Shown in pieces: positions 1 through 5,436 of a stretch of 5,494 nt of DNA (positions are counted from its first letter, which is position 1; the number at the start of each line of letters is the position of its first letter). Below the pieces are notes generated by a model that was not told the origin of the DNA, searched no databases, and saw only the letters and a list, made by a program, of their open reading frames with translations. The DNA lies in assembly GCA_008671285.1 (NCBI GenBank), contig RPYR01000103.1, positions 1-5,494 on the forward strand. Reading direction: 5' to 3'. The position numbers and the translations under genes were made by a program. This DNA is from Collinsella aerofaciens (GTDB taxonomy: Bacteria; Actinomycetota; Coriobacteriia; Coriobacteriales; Coriobacteriaceae).

Positions 1-1
1 A

Positions 2-169
2 AAGAACGACGCGGTCCTGCTGGGCAAGAGTCCCAAGAATCAGACCGTGCATGCGCCTATCCCCGAGGGCTACAGCATCGATCAGCTTGTTGGCAAGATC
101 GTTGATGTTGACGTTGACGTTGCCAAGACCTGGTATTTGTCAGGTTCCGTTGTGGGCGAGCCGCGCTAA
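2..169 (+). CDS. miaB: tRNA (N6-isopentenyl adenosine(37)-C2)-methylthiotransferase MiaB, C-terminal fragment
   Basis: This is the last 55 residues of a protein that begins upstream of the window, read in the frame opening at base 2 and ending at TAA. The fragment starts with a GKSPKNQTVH-like segment and continues with LVGKIVDVDVDVAKTWYLSG. That is the TRAM RNA-binding domain that closes MiaB-type radical-SAM methylthiotransferases. By family knowledge MiaB adds the 2-methylthio group to isopentenyl-A37 of tRNAs reading UNN codons, using two [4Fe-4S] clusters. The radical-SAM and UPF0004 domains are outside the window, so the assignment rests on the TRAM tail plus the adjacent miaA, whose product makes MiaB's substrate. 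The related MtaB or RimO families are less likely for that reason. The stop codon overlaps the miaA start by one base (TAATG), which implies coupled translation. Confidence 0.85.
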   Translation, partial: KNDAVLLGKSPKNQTVHAPIPEGYSIDQLVGKIVDVDVDVAKTWYLSGSVVGEPR

Positions 170-1107
170 TGGTTTCTCCCGGGGCAGGTCTTTCCGCCGT
201 TGCGATCGTCGGTCCGACGGCGGTTGGTAAGAGTGATGTTGCCGACCGTTTGGCCGCTCGTCTTTCGTCCGAAGTGCTGTCGTGCGATGCGATGCAAATC
301 TATCGCGGCATGGACATCGGTACCGCAAAGATGGCGCCCGATGAGTGTACGGCGCCGCTGCGTCTCGTCGACATTGTAGAGCCGGGTGTGGCATATTCTG
401 CTGCGCTTTATCAGGCTGACGCTCGCGCGCATGTTGAACGTCTCCTTGGCTCGGGGCGCCTGCCGGTTTTTTGCGGAGGTACGGGGCTGTATCTCAAGGC
501 CGCCCTGGATGAGATGGACTTTCCCTCGGGTGAACTTGAGGACGATCGCCGTGTGGGTTATCAGGAACTTGCCGAGCGCATAGGCGAGGAAGAACTGCAT
601 GCCCTGCTTGCCGAGCGCGATCCAGAATCGGCTGCTGTTATTCATCCCCATAACGTGCGCCGTGTGATTCGTGCGCTCGAGATGCATGATGATGGTATCT
701 CCTATGCGCAGCAAAAAAGTCAGTTTAGTGTTCCGCGCGAGCATTATCATGCTCTATGGTTTGGTCTGACGCGTAATCGCGAGGTGCTCTACAAGCGCAT
801 TAATCTGCGCGTCGATCTGATGTTTGAGCAGGGTCTTGTCGATGAGGTTCGCGGTCTTATGGACCAGGGGCTGGGAGATGCCCTGACTTCGATGCAGGCA
901 ATTGGCTATAAAGAGATCATCGATGCTTTCAATGGCGTGATTTCTATGGATGAGGCTCGCGAACTTATCAAGATGCGTTCGCGTCGCTATGCCAAACGTC
1001 AGCTTTCGTGGTTTAAACGCGATGACCGCATCGTGTGGTTTGATATGGATGAATGTACGATCGATGAGGTCGTTGAGGACATCCTGCATTGTATTGAGGC
1101 TGCCTAA
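169..1107 (+). CDS. miaA: tRNA dimethylallyltransferase MiaA
   Basis: MiaA transfers a dimethylallyl group from dimethylallyl diphosphate to N6 of A37 in tRNAs that read codons starting with U; MiaB then methylthiolates the product. The 312-residue length is normal for the family. Visible marks are the P-loop GPTAVGKS at residues 15-22, the SCDAMQIYRGMDIGTAK segment at 38-54 with the expected catalytic Asp40, GGTGLYLKAAL at 103-113, the NVRRVIRALE helix near 161-170, the QAIGYKEI element near 246, and the basic RRYAKRQLSWFKRD signature near the C-terminus. The ATG overlaps the miaB stop by one base and the gene's own stop overlaps hflX in the same way, so it is the middle gene of an operon. 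No strong Shine-Dalgarno lies upstream, so initiation probably depends on coupling to miaB. A shorter start would cut close to the P-loop, so the first ATG is kept. Confidence 0.96.
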   Translation: MVSPGAGLSAVAIVGPTAVGKSDVADRLAARLSSEVLSCDAMQIYRGMDIGTAKMAPDECTAPLRLVDIVEPGVAYSAALYQADARAHVERLLGSGRLPVFCGGTGLYLKAALDEMDFPSGELEDDRRVGYQELAERIGEEELHALLAERDPESAAVIHPHNVRRVIRALEMHDDGISYAQQKSQFSVPREHYHALWFGLTRNREVLYKRINLRVDLMFEQGLVDEVRGLMDQGLGDALTSMQAIGYKEIIDAFNGVISMDEARELIKMRSRRYAKRQLSWFKRDDRIVWFDMDECTIDEVVEDILHCIEAA

Positions 1108-2396
1108 TGGCCCGCTTCCCCCTTGTTCCCACGGCACCCGAGCCCGAGCGTGCCATATTAGTTGGTGTTGAGTGGCGCGACAATGCGTGGCCGCTCGATC
1201 GTTCGCTTGACGAGCTTGAGCGCCTGGCCCATACGGCTGGCGCCCAGTGCGTGGCGCGTTTGTCACAGCATCTGGTTAAGCCGTATCCAAAATCGTTTAT
1301 CGGTTCCGGTAAGGTTGAAGAGCTGTGCGGCCTGGTGCATCGCATGGATGCCGATGTCGTTATTTTTGACGACGACCTGACGCCCTCGCAGCAATCCTAT
1401 TTGGAGAAAGCCGTGGGCGAGCCGGTAAAGATTATCGATCGTACAGCACTGATCTTGGATATCTTTGGCCTGCATGCTCAGACGCGTGAGGGACGCCTAC
1501 AGGTACAGCTGGCGCAGCTTCAATATCTGTTGCCTCGTCTGCGTGGCATGTGGAGCCATCTTGCCAAGGAGCAGACGCGCGGCGGCATCGGTTCGCGCTT
1601 TGGCCAGGGTGAAAGCCAGCTCGAGGTTGACCGTCGCTTGATTCGCAATAAGATTGCCGCGCTTCGTCGTGAGCTCAAGCAGGTTGAACAGCGTCGCGAT
1701 ATCCAGTCCAAGAGCCGCATTGAGTCACCGGCGTTTCGCGTCGCGTTAGCCGGTTATACCAATGCCGGTAAATCGACGTTGCTCAATCGCCTGACCGGCT
1801 CTACGGTACTTTCGCAGGACAAGCTGTTTGCTACGCTCGACCCGACGACGCGTTCGTATCGCCTGCCCGGCGGTCGCGGCATGACGATTACCGATACCGT
1901 TGGCTTTATTCAAAAGCTACCGCATGGTCTCGTTGATGCCTTTAAGTCCACGCTGTCTGAGGTTCTTGGTGCCGATCTGATCCTTAAAGTTGTGGATGCC
2001 TCTGACGAGGACTACGAGCGCCAGCTCGAGGCAGTCGATCGCGTTCTTGACGAGATCGGTGCCGGCGAGCGTTTGACGCTTACGGTGTTCAATAAAATCG
2101 ATCTTCTCGATAGCGTTGATCGACTGAGCTTCCGTCGTCGCTATCCCGAGGCCGTGCTGTTCTCGGCCCAGACGGGCGAGGGACTCGACGATCTCGTCGA
2201 CCGTATTGCTCGTGAGGCGGCTGCTACCGATGTGTTGCTCTCTGCTGATATCCCGTATCGCGAGGGCGCCCTCATCACGCTGGTGCATGAGCAGGGAACC
2301 CTTTTGCACGAGGAATATCTTGAAGACGGCGTTCGTATTGTGGCGAAGCTTCCGGCCCGTATCGCGCCGCGGCTCAAGCGTTATCGCACCGAGTAG
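1107..2396 (+). CDS. hflX: ribosome-associated GTPase HflX
   Basis: HflX is a TRAFAC-class (Obg-HflX) GTPase that binds 50S subunits and 70S ribosomes and, in studied bacteria, splits stalled or stress-damaged ribosomes. At 429 residues it is full length. The N-terminal HflX domain shows FIGSGKVEEL near 64-73, DDDLTPSQQ at 88-96, and the IIDRTALILDIFGLHAQTREG region at about 109-129. A helical linker with GGIGSRFGQGESQLEVDRR follows at 159-177, then coiled-coil-like basic helices at 180-200. The G domain carries G1 GYTNAGKS (216-223), switch segment FATLDPTTR (241-249), G3 DTVGFI (263-268), G4 NKID (329-332) and G5 SAQTGEG (353-359). A small C-terminal domain follows. GAGG at 1096-1099, seven bases before the ATG, is a reasonable ribosome binding site. 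The start overlaps the miaA stop, and the 3' end overlaps the convergent acyltransferase gene by 16 bases. Confidence 0.96.
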   Translation: MARFPLVPTAPEPERAILVGVEWRDNAWPLDRSLDELERLAHTAGAQCVARLSQHLVKPYPKSFIGSGKVEELCGLVHRMDADVVIFDDDLTPSQQSYLEKAVGEPVKIIDRTALILDIFGLHAQTREGRLQVQLAQLQYLLPRLRGMWSHLAKEQTRGGIGSRFGQGESQLEVDRRLIRNKIAALRRELKQVEQRRDIQSKSRIESPAFRVALAGYTNAGKSTLLNRLTGSTVLSQDKLFATLDPTTRSYRLPGGRGMTITDTVGFIQKLPHGLVDAFKSTLSEVLGADLILKVVDASDEDYERQLEAVDRVLDEIGAGERLTLTVFNKIDLLDSVDRLSFRRRYPEAVLFSAQTGEGLDDLVDRIAREAAATDVLLSADIPYREGALITLVHEQGTLLHEEYLEDGVRIVAKLPARIAPRLKRYRTE

Positions 2397-3085
2397 ACGA
2401 GCTCCAAAATGCCCAGAATGATGGGCTGATGCAGCAGATAAAAGGGGAGTGCATGACGTCCAAGGCTGGCGAGCGCCGGCAGGGGGTTGGCGTAGGCCCA
2501 GATTGGGGCGGTCTTATCGATTCCCTGCGCTATATGTGCGGCGAAGTATCCTGCAAGATACATAAAGATAAACGGGATGATGGGGTAGTAATCACCTGAG
2601 ACAAACCCAGGGCTTGGAAATCCCAGCCACGCCAGGTAGGGGACAGGGTAGATCGTTTTGGGGATGCTCCAGGTGAGGGCAAACAACACAAGGCATAGGG
2701 ACATGCCCCATCTCGCCGATATCTTCTTAAGGACGGGATCGGTCAACGCCACGATGCCGGTACATGCGGCCATGCAGTAGATGATGCCAAAATTAACCGA
2801 ATCGTCGACTGAGACAAGTGTTGTTGCCAACCAGACGACGAGTGCTGCTAAGGCGTATTTGGCGGCACGTTTGATATTGTTGCGCGAAAGGGTGCACATC
2901 CAACCCGCGATAAACAGGAATACCCAGCTGATGCTGGCACGCCAGATGTCTTGAAAGACGGTCTGTGTAAACCAGGGCATATCCCAACCGTACAGGTAGG
3001 CAAGATCGTAGCAAGCGTGAAAACCTGCCATTGAAATCATCGTAAACCCGCGGACGGTATCAAAGATGGTGATGCGTTTTTGCAT
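2381..3085 (-). CDS. DUF1624 / HGSNAT-type multi-pass membrane acyltransferase-like protein
   Basis: This is a 234-residue, strongly hydrophobic protein with about seven predicted membrane segments, near residues 11-32, 48-66, 74-92, 98-117, 127-145, 166-186 and 212-232. The N-terminus FDTVRGFTMISMAGFHACYD resembles the 'DxxRG...H..yD' opening of the DUF1624 family, which is related to heparan-alpha-glucosaminide N-acetyltransferase. His23 in the first helix is a candidate active-site residue. The end SLGRHALPFYLLHQP (207-221) is the family's closing motif. Members are thought to move acyl groups across the membrane onto sugars or envelope polymers; the substrate here is unknown. The ATG overlaps the lexA stop by one base (TAATG on the - strand), so it is probably co-transcribed with lexA and translated by coupling. 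Its last codons overlap the hflX 3' end in the opposite direction. Confidence 0.8.
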   Translation of the reverse strand: MQKRITIFDTVRGFTMISMAGFHACYDLAYLYGWDMPWFTQTVFQDIWRASISWVFLFIAGWMCTLSRNNIKRAAKYALAALVVWLATTLVSVDDSVNFGIIYCMAACTGIVALTDPVLKKISARWGMSLCLVLFALTWSIPKTIYPVPYLAWLGFPSPGFVSGDYYPIIPFIFMYLAGYFAAHIAQGIDKTAPIWAYANPLPALASLGRHALPFYLLHQPIILGILELVYSVR

Positions 3086-3729
3086 TACGAGAACCGGCGC
3101 ATCAAGCCGACGACTTTGCCCAAGATAACGGGATTCGTTGCATAGATAGGCTCCATGGTGTCATTCTCGGGCTGCAGGCGTACGCGTCCCTGCTCCTTGT
3201 AGAACGTCTTGACGGTCGCTGAACCATCAATCATGGCCACGACAATTTCGCCGTTCATGGCACTCTTTTGTTCACGGACGATGATGTAATCGCCATTGAA
3301 GATGCCGACATTGATCATTGAGCTCCCATGTACCTCAAGGATAAAGGAACCCTGATCAGTGGCGATTTCGGTCGGGATAGTAAAAGTGTCTTCGATATTC
3401 TGCTCGGCTAGAATGGGAATCCCAGCCGCGACGCGACCAACGAGCGGTAGCGAGACCGTTCCGCGAGGTGCGGTGGGCTCGTCAGATTTAGAAATTGAGA
3501 CCGAGGAACCGTCCTCGTTAAAGAGTTCCAGGGCGCGCGGTTTGGTGGCATCGCGCTTGAGTAGCCCGCGCGCCTCCAGGGCAGAGAGATGGGCGTGCAC
3601 GGTGCTGGGGGAGGAAAGACCCACGGCAGAAGCCATCTCGCGCACGCTGGGCGGATAACCCTTCTCCTGCTGATATTCCTTGATGAAGTCGTAAATTTGC
3701 TGCTGACGCTTGGTAATTTTGCGAGCCAT
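3085..3729 (-). CDS. lexA: SOS response repressor LexA
   Basis: LexA represses DNA-damage genes and inactivates itself by RecA*-stimulated autocleavage. The chosen start gives 214 residues. It opens MARKITKRQQQIYDFI, the usual LexA N-terminus, followed by a winged helix-turn-helix (about 25-60, GYPPSVREMASAVGLSSPSTVHAHL). The S24 peptidase half has the cleavage sequence GRVAAG with the scissile bond at Ala102-Gly103, the nucleophile Ser137 in HGSSMI, and the general base Lys174 in ATVKTFY. The Ser-Lys spacing of 37 is the same as in E. coli LexA. The frame is open further upstream to an ATG at 3834, but that extension would read through all the LexA boxes and is not LexA-like. AGAGAGG at 3744-3738, eight bases before this ATG, supports the shorter start; the ATG at 3750 has no such site. 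Upstream lie three LexA boxes, indicating autoregulation. Confidence 0.96.
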   Translation of the reverse strand: MARKITKRQQQIYDFIKEYQQEKGYPPSVREMASAVGLSSPSTVHAHLSALEARGLLKRDATKPRALELFNEDGSSVSISKSDEPTAPRGTVSLPLVGRVAAGIPILAEQNIEDTFTIPTEIATDQGSFILEVHGSSMINVGIFNGDYIIVREQKSAMNGEIVVAMIDGSATVKTFYKEQGRVRLQPENDTMEPIYATNPVILGKVVGLMRRFS

Positions 3730-3737
3730 CAGGGCAT

Positions 3738-3744
3738 CCTCTCT
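3738..3744 (-). promoter_or_regulatory. lexA ribosome binding site (decides the start)
   Basis: The - strand reads AGAGAGG, then eight bases, then the ATG at 3729. Neither of the in-frame ATGs farther upstream, at 3750 and 3834, is needed: the first lacks a purine-rich site and the second would make the operator region coding. Confidence 0.75.
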
Positions 3745-3752
3745 ACCCATGT

Positions 3753-3766
3753 CAAACAAATGTTCG
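3753..3766 (-). promoter_or_regulatory. LexA box A (lexA-proximal)
   Basis: The - strand reads CGAACATTTGTTTG, matching the Gram-positive/actinobacterial LexA consensus CGAAC-N4-GTTCG at 9 of 10 defined positions (the C of GTTC is T). It lies in the lexA leader, 23 bases before the lexA ATG, where bound LexA would block leftward initiation or elongation. It is the weakest box in the GAAC-N4-GTTC core, because only this one has a core mismatch. Confidence 0.75.
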
Positions 3767-3774
3767 AATTTTGC

Positions 3775-3802
3775 TTGACAGGAACAACTGTTCGAAGATA
3801 AT
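3775..3802 (+). promoter_or_regulatory. LexA-controlled promoter for the LysM gene
   Basis: A perfect -35 hexamer TTGACA (3775-3780) is followed after 16 bases by GATAAT (3797-3802), a 5/6 match to the -10 consensus. Transcription would be expected to start around 3809, leaving a leader of about 80 bases before the LysM gene. LexA box B fills nearly the whole spacer and box C begins at the expected start point, so LexA should exclude RNA polymerase directly. A 17-base spacer to ATAATA is an alternative reading of the -10. Confidence 0.75.
3781..3794 (+). promoter_or_regulatory. LexA box B (central)
   Basis: The sequence is GGAACAACTGTTCG, with a perfect GAAC-N4-GTTC core and 9 of 10 matches to CGAAC-N4-GTTCG. 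It sits between the -35 and -10 elements of the rightward promoter. On the other strand it falls in the spacer of a weak lexA promoter candidate (TTCGAA at 3796-3791 and CAAAAT at 3773-3768, 17 bases apart), so one bound dimer could shut both directions. Confidence 0.88.
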
Positions 3803-3808
3803 AATAAC

Positions 3809-3822
3809 CGAACATTCGTTCT
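3809..3822 (+). promoter_or_regulatory. LexA box C (LysM-gene proximal)
   Basis: The sequence is CGAACATTCGTTCT, again with a perfect GAAC-N4-GTTC core and 9 of 10 consensus matches. It covers the predicted start point of the rightward promoter. Boxes A, B and C are each 14 bases long and are separated by exactly 14 bases. Confidence 0.87.
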
Positions 3823-3889
3823 CGCGCTAGACATTTTTGTCCGCGCGGCTTGATAAAACTGTTCTCAGCAAAACACGCGAGAGGAGAAC

Positions 3890-4342
3890 ATGATGAACGC
3901 AACGAATATGGTCCAGGGAAGCCTCGCCCTTAAGCTCGAGACGCCTGCAGAACCCACTTTTACGGTTGTTCAGGGTGGCCGCTCCGGCTTTCAGCCTTTG
4001 ACCGTAAAGCCTGCTCGCAATCAGAAGGCTGTAGTCGCGCCGGGCCGCGTTGCCCTCAAGGTTCCGACGATTGTCGCCGTTGCCGTTGCGCTTACGCTCT
4101 TCTTTGTCCTCGCTACGTCGGTCTTTAGCGCTCGTCACGCCGCGTATGCCGAGTCCGTTTCCAACGTTACCTACGAGACCATTCGCGTTCAACCTGGTGA
4201 TTCTCTTTGGTCGCTTGCCGAGGAATATCCAATCGAAGGCCTTTCCACGCAAGAGACTTCCGACATGATCCGTAACGTCAATCATCTGGAGCATGGTTCG
4301 CTCGCCGCCGGTGCGCATCTTAAGGTTCCTGCTCGTTCGTAA
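3890..4342 (+). CDS. membrane-anchored LysM protein, probable SOS-induced cell-division inhibitor (Rv2719c/DivS/YneA-like)
   Basis: This 150-residue protein has a polar N-terminal tail (1-55), one strong transmembrane helix (about 56-79, LKVPTIVAVAVALTLFFVLA) and an extracytoplasmic LysM domain (about 96-147, with VQPGDSLWSLAEEY and a final HLKVPA). LysM domains bind peptidoglycan. The layout and position, divergent from lexA and before nrdR, match mycobacterial Rv2719c and corynebacterial DivS; Bacillus YneA has similar architecture. These are LexA-controlled proteins that delay division during DNA damage. The upstream promoter with embedded LexA boxes supports that role, though function remains inferred. 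AYA-ES at 85-89 resembles a signal peptidase site just after the helix, so shedding of the LysM domain is possible. GAGGAG (3881-3886) precedes two consecutive ATGs, at 3890 and 3893. The second has the better spacing, and the choice changes one residue. Confidence 0.85.
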   Translation: MMNATNMVQGSLALKLETPAEPTFTVVQGGRSGFQPLTVKPARNQKAVVAPGRVALKVPTIVAVAVALTLFFVLATSVFSARHAAYAESVSNVTYETIRVQPGDSLWSLAEEYPIEGLSTQETSDMIRNVNHLEHGSLAAGAHLKVPARS

Positions 4343-4355
4343 TCATTATCGCGCT

Positions 4356-4399
4356 GCGCATGGTACCCTTGTTATCGTTTAAGAGGAGGTACCATGCGC
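4356..4399 (+). promoter_or_regulatory. inverted repeat enclosing the nrdR ribosome binding site and start codon
   Basis: The arms GCGCATGGTACC (4356-4367) and GGTACCATGCGC (4388-4399) are perfect 12-base complements around a 20-base loop. In RNA the nrdR AUG (4394-4396) would be fully paired. The Shine-Dalgarno AGGAGG (4384-4389) would lie half in the stem and half next to it. CUU (4368-4370) can also pair with AAG (4381-4383), which leaves AGGA bulged. The structure could lower nrdR translation unless opened by an upstream ribosome, a ligand or a protein. It could instead be a DNA operator. The sequence is clear; the function is inferred. Confidence 0.7.
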
Positions 4400-4837
4400 T
4401 GTCCCAAATGCGGCAAGGCACATACCCGCGTCGTTGATTCCCGTATGCAGGAGTCAAATAACACCATTAAGCGCCGTCGTGAATGTTGCTCGTGTAACTA
4501 TCGCTTTACAACGTTCGAGCGATGCGAAGACCCAATTGAGGTCATTAAGTCGGACGGAACCAAGCAGCGGTTCGATCGCAATAAGCTGCTCGTCGGCTTG
4601 ATGCGTGCTACCATCAAGCGCGATATCGACACTAAGAAGCTCAATGAGATTATCGACGACATCGAGGTCGAGCTGCGCTCTCGCACGTTGACGGCCGTCA
4701 CGTCGCATGAGTTGGGTGACATGGTGCTCAAGCGCTTGGCCAAGATCGACAAGGTGGCGTACATCCGCTTTGCCTCGGTCTACCGCGATTTCAAAGACGT
4801 CGATGAGTTTCTGCAAGAGCTCGACAAGCTAAGGTGA
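4394..4837 (+). CDS. nrdR: transcriptional repressor NrdR
   Basis: NrdR is a nucleotide-sensing repressor of ribonucleotide reductase operons. At 147 residues it is of typical length. The N-terminal zinc ribbon has CPKC (Cys3, Cys6) and CCSC (Cys31, Cys34), with the basic IKRRRE stretch and NYRFTTFER that are hallmarks of the family. The ATP-cone follows from about 48 to 138, starting [16 protein letters not shown] and ending near [14 protein letters not shown]; it binds ATP/dATP to set the DNA-binding state. AGGAGG at 4384-4389 is a strong ribosome binding site. The site and start codon lie in an inverted repeat. The gene begins 51 bases after the LysM gene, with no convincing promoter between them, so read-through from the LexA-controlled promoter is likely. 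No ribonucleotide reductase gene or obvious NrdR box pair is in the window, so its targets lie elsewhere. Confidence 0.97.
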   Translation: MRCPKCGKAHTRVVDSRMQESNNTIKRRRECCSCNYRFTTFERCEDPIEVIKSDGTKQRFDRNKLLVGLMRATIKRDIDTKKLNEIIDDIEVELRSRTLTAVTSHELGDMVLKRLAKIDKVAYIRFASVYRDFKDVDEFLQELDKLR

Positions 4838-4841
4838 TTCC

Positions 4842-5285
4842 ATGTCCAACATTACCGTCAACATAAAGCGTCTCGACCCCACCGTCGAGCTTCCCAAATA
4901 CGCCCATCCCACCGATGCCGGCTTGGATCTGCGCTCCAACGAGGACTGCGTCCTGAAGCCCTTCGAACGTCGTCTGGTCTCTACCGGGCTGGCCATCGCC
5001 CTGCCCGATGGCTACGCCGGCTTCGTCCAGCCCCGCAGCGGCTTGGCCATCAAGCAGGGCCTGTCTATAGTCAATACGCCGGGCCTTATCGACGCCCACT
5101 ACCGAGGAGAACTCAAGGTTATCCTCATCAACCTTGATCCCTCCAACAACATCCAAATCAACAAAGGCGACCGCATAGCCCAACTTGTCATCCAAGAAGT
5201 CCCCACGGTCAACCTCGTAGAAGTAGAAGAACTAGACGAAACCGACCGAGGCAACGGAGGCTTCGGCTCCAGCGGCGTCGCCTAG
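4842..5285 (+). CDS. dut: dUTP diphosphatase (dUTPase)
   Basis: Dut hydrolyses dUTP to dUMP and pyrophosphate, keeping uracil out of DNA and supplying dUMP for thymidylate synthesis. The 147-residue length fits the homotrimeric family. All five motifs are present in order: TDAGLDLR (24-31), QPRSGLAI (63-70), [15 protein letters not shown] (78-92, with catalytic Asp84), GDRIAQLV (109-116) and the glycine-rich [10 protein letters not shown] tail (136-145) that closes over the active site of a neighbouring subunit. The ATG lies four bases after the nrdR stop, and AAGG at 4831-4834 can serve as ribosome binding site, so the two genes form one transcription unit. This joins a dNTP-pool regulator to a dNTP-pool sanitiser. 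The last third uses more A-ending codons (GAA, GTA, CTA, GGA) than neighbouring genes, but the protein is intact. Confidence 0.97.
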   Translation: MSNITVNIKRLDPTVELPKYAHPTDAGLDLRSNEDCVLKPFERRLVSTGLAIALPDGYAGFVQPRSGLAIKQGLSIVNTPGLIDAHYRGELKVILINLDPSNNIQINKGDRIAQLVIQEVPTVNLVEVEELDETDRGNGGFGSSGVA

Positions 5286-5300
5286 GGCGCTCGTATCCCT

Positions 5301-5403
5301 CCCGCCCGTGGCTTACCTATATCATTCCATGCTCAAACATTCTCGCGTCGCTTCGCTCGCTGCGAAACTGCGCGTGGAACGATATAGGTAAGCCCCGGGC
5401 GGG
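5301..5403. repeat. large imperfect palindrome, 29-base arms with a structured loop
   Basis: Arms 5301-5329 and 5375-5403 are complementary at 27 of 29 positions (mismatches at 5309/5395 and 5324/5380). The 45-base loop holds a smaller hairpin: TTCGC (5352-5356) pairs with GCGAA (5362-5366), framed by CGCG at 5344-5347 and 5371-5374. It starts 16 bases after dut. No T-run follows the right arm, so it is not a standard intrinsic terminator, although it may block or protect the 3' end of the dut transcript. It contains no reading frame and resembles a dispersed intergenic repeat or a very small non-autonomous element. The copy number in the genome cannot be seen here. Confidence 0.75.
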
Positions 5404-5436
5404 CGGTTACTCGCTTGAAACAATATTTACTTTTCT

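Noticed and set aside
166..1266. Long - strand open frames opposite miaA
   Set aside because: They are shadows of miaA; the motifs are all on the + strand and the - strand translations match no family I recognise.
3730..3834. In-frame N-terminal extension of lexA starting at ATG 3834 or 3750
   Set aside because: The extension would run through the LexA boxes and promoter, is not LexA-like, and lacks a ribosome binding site near ATG 3750; the ATG at 3729 has one and gives a normal LexA N-terminus.
3857..3864. AACTGTTC in the LysM-gene leader, identical to the right half of LexA box B
   Set aside because: The opposite half-site is not present (ATAA instead of GAAC) and it is out of step with the 28-base array, so at most it is a half-site.
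3827..4318. Long - strand open frame opposite the LysM gene
   Set aside because: It lies opposite a well-supported gene with a LysM domain and has a low-complexity arginine-rich translation with no recognisable domain.
4343..4393. Separate promoter for nrdR, such as TGTTATCGT (4371-4378 region) as an extended -10
   Set aside because: The match is weak, no -35 is present, and transcription would begin almost at the ribosome binding site.
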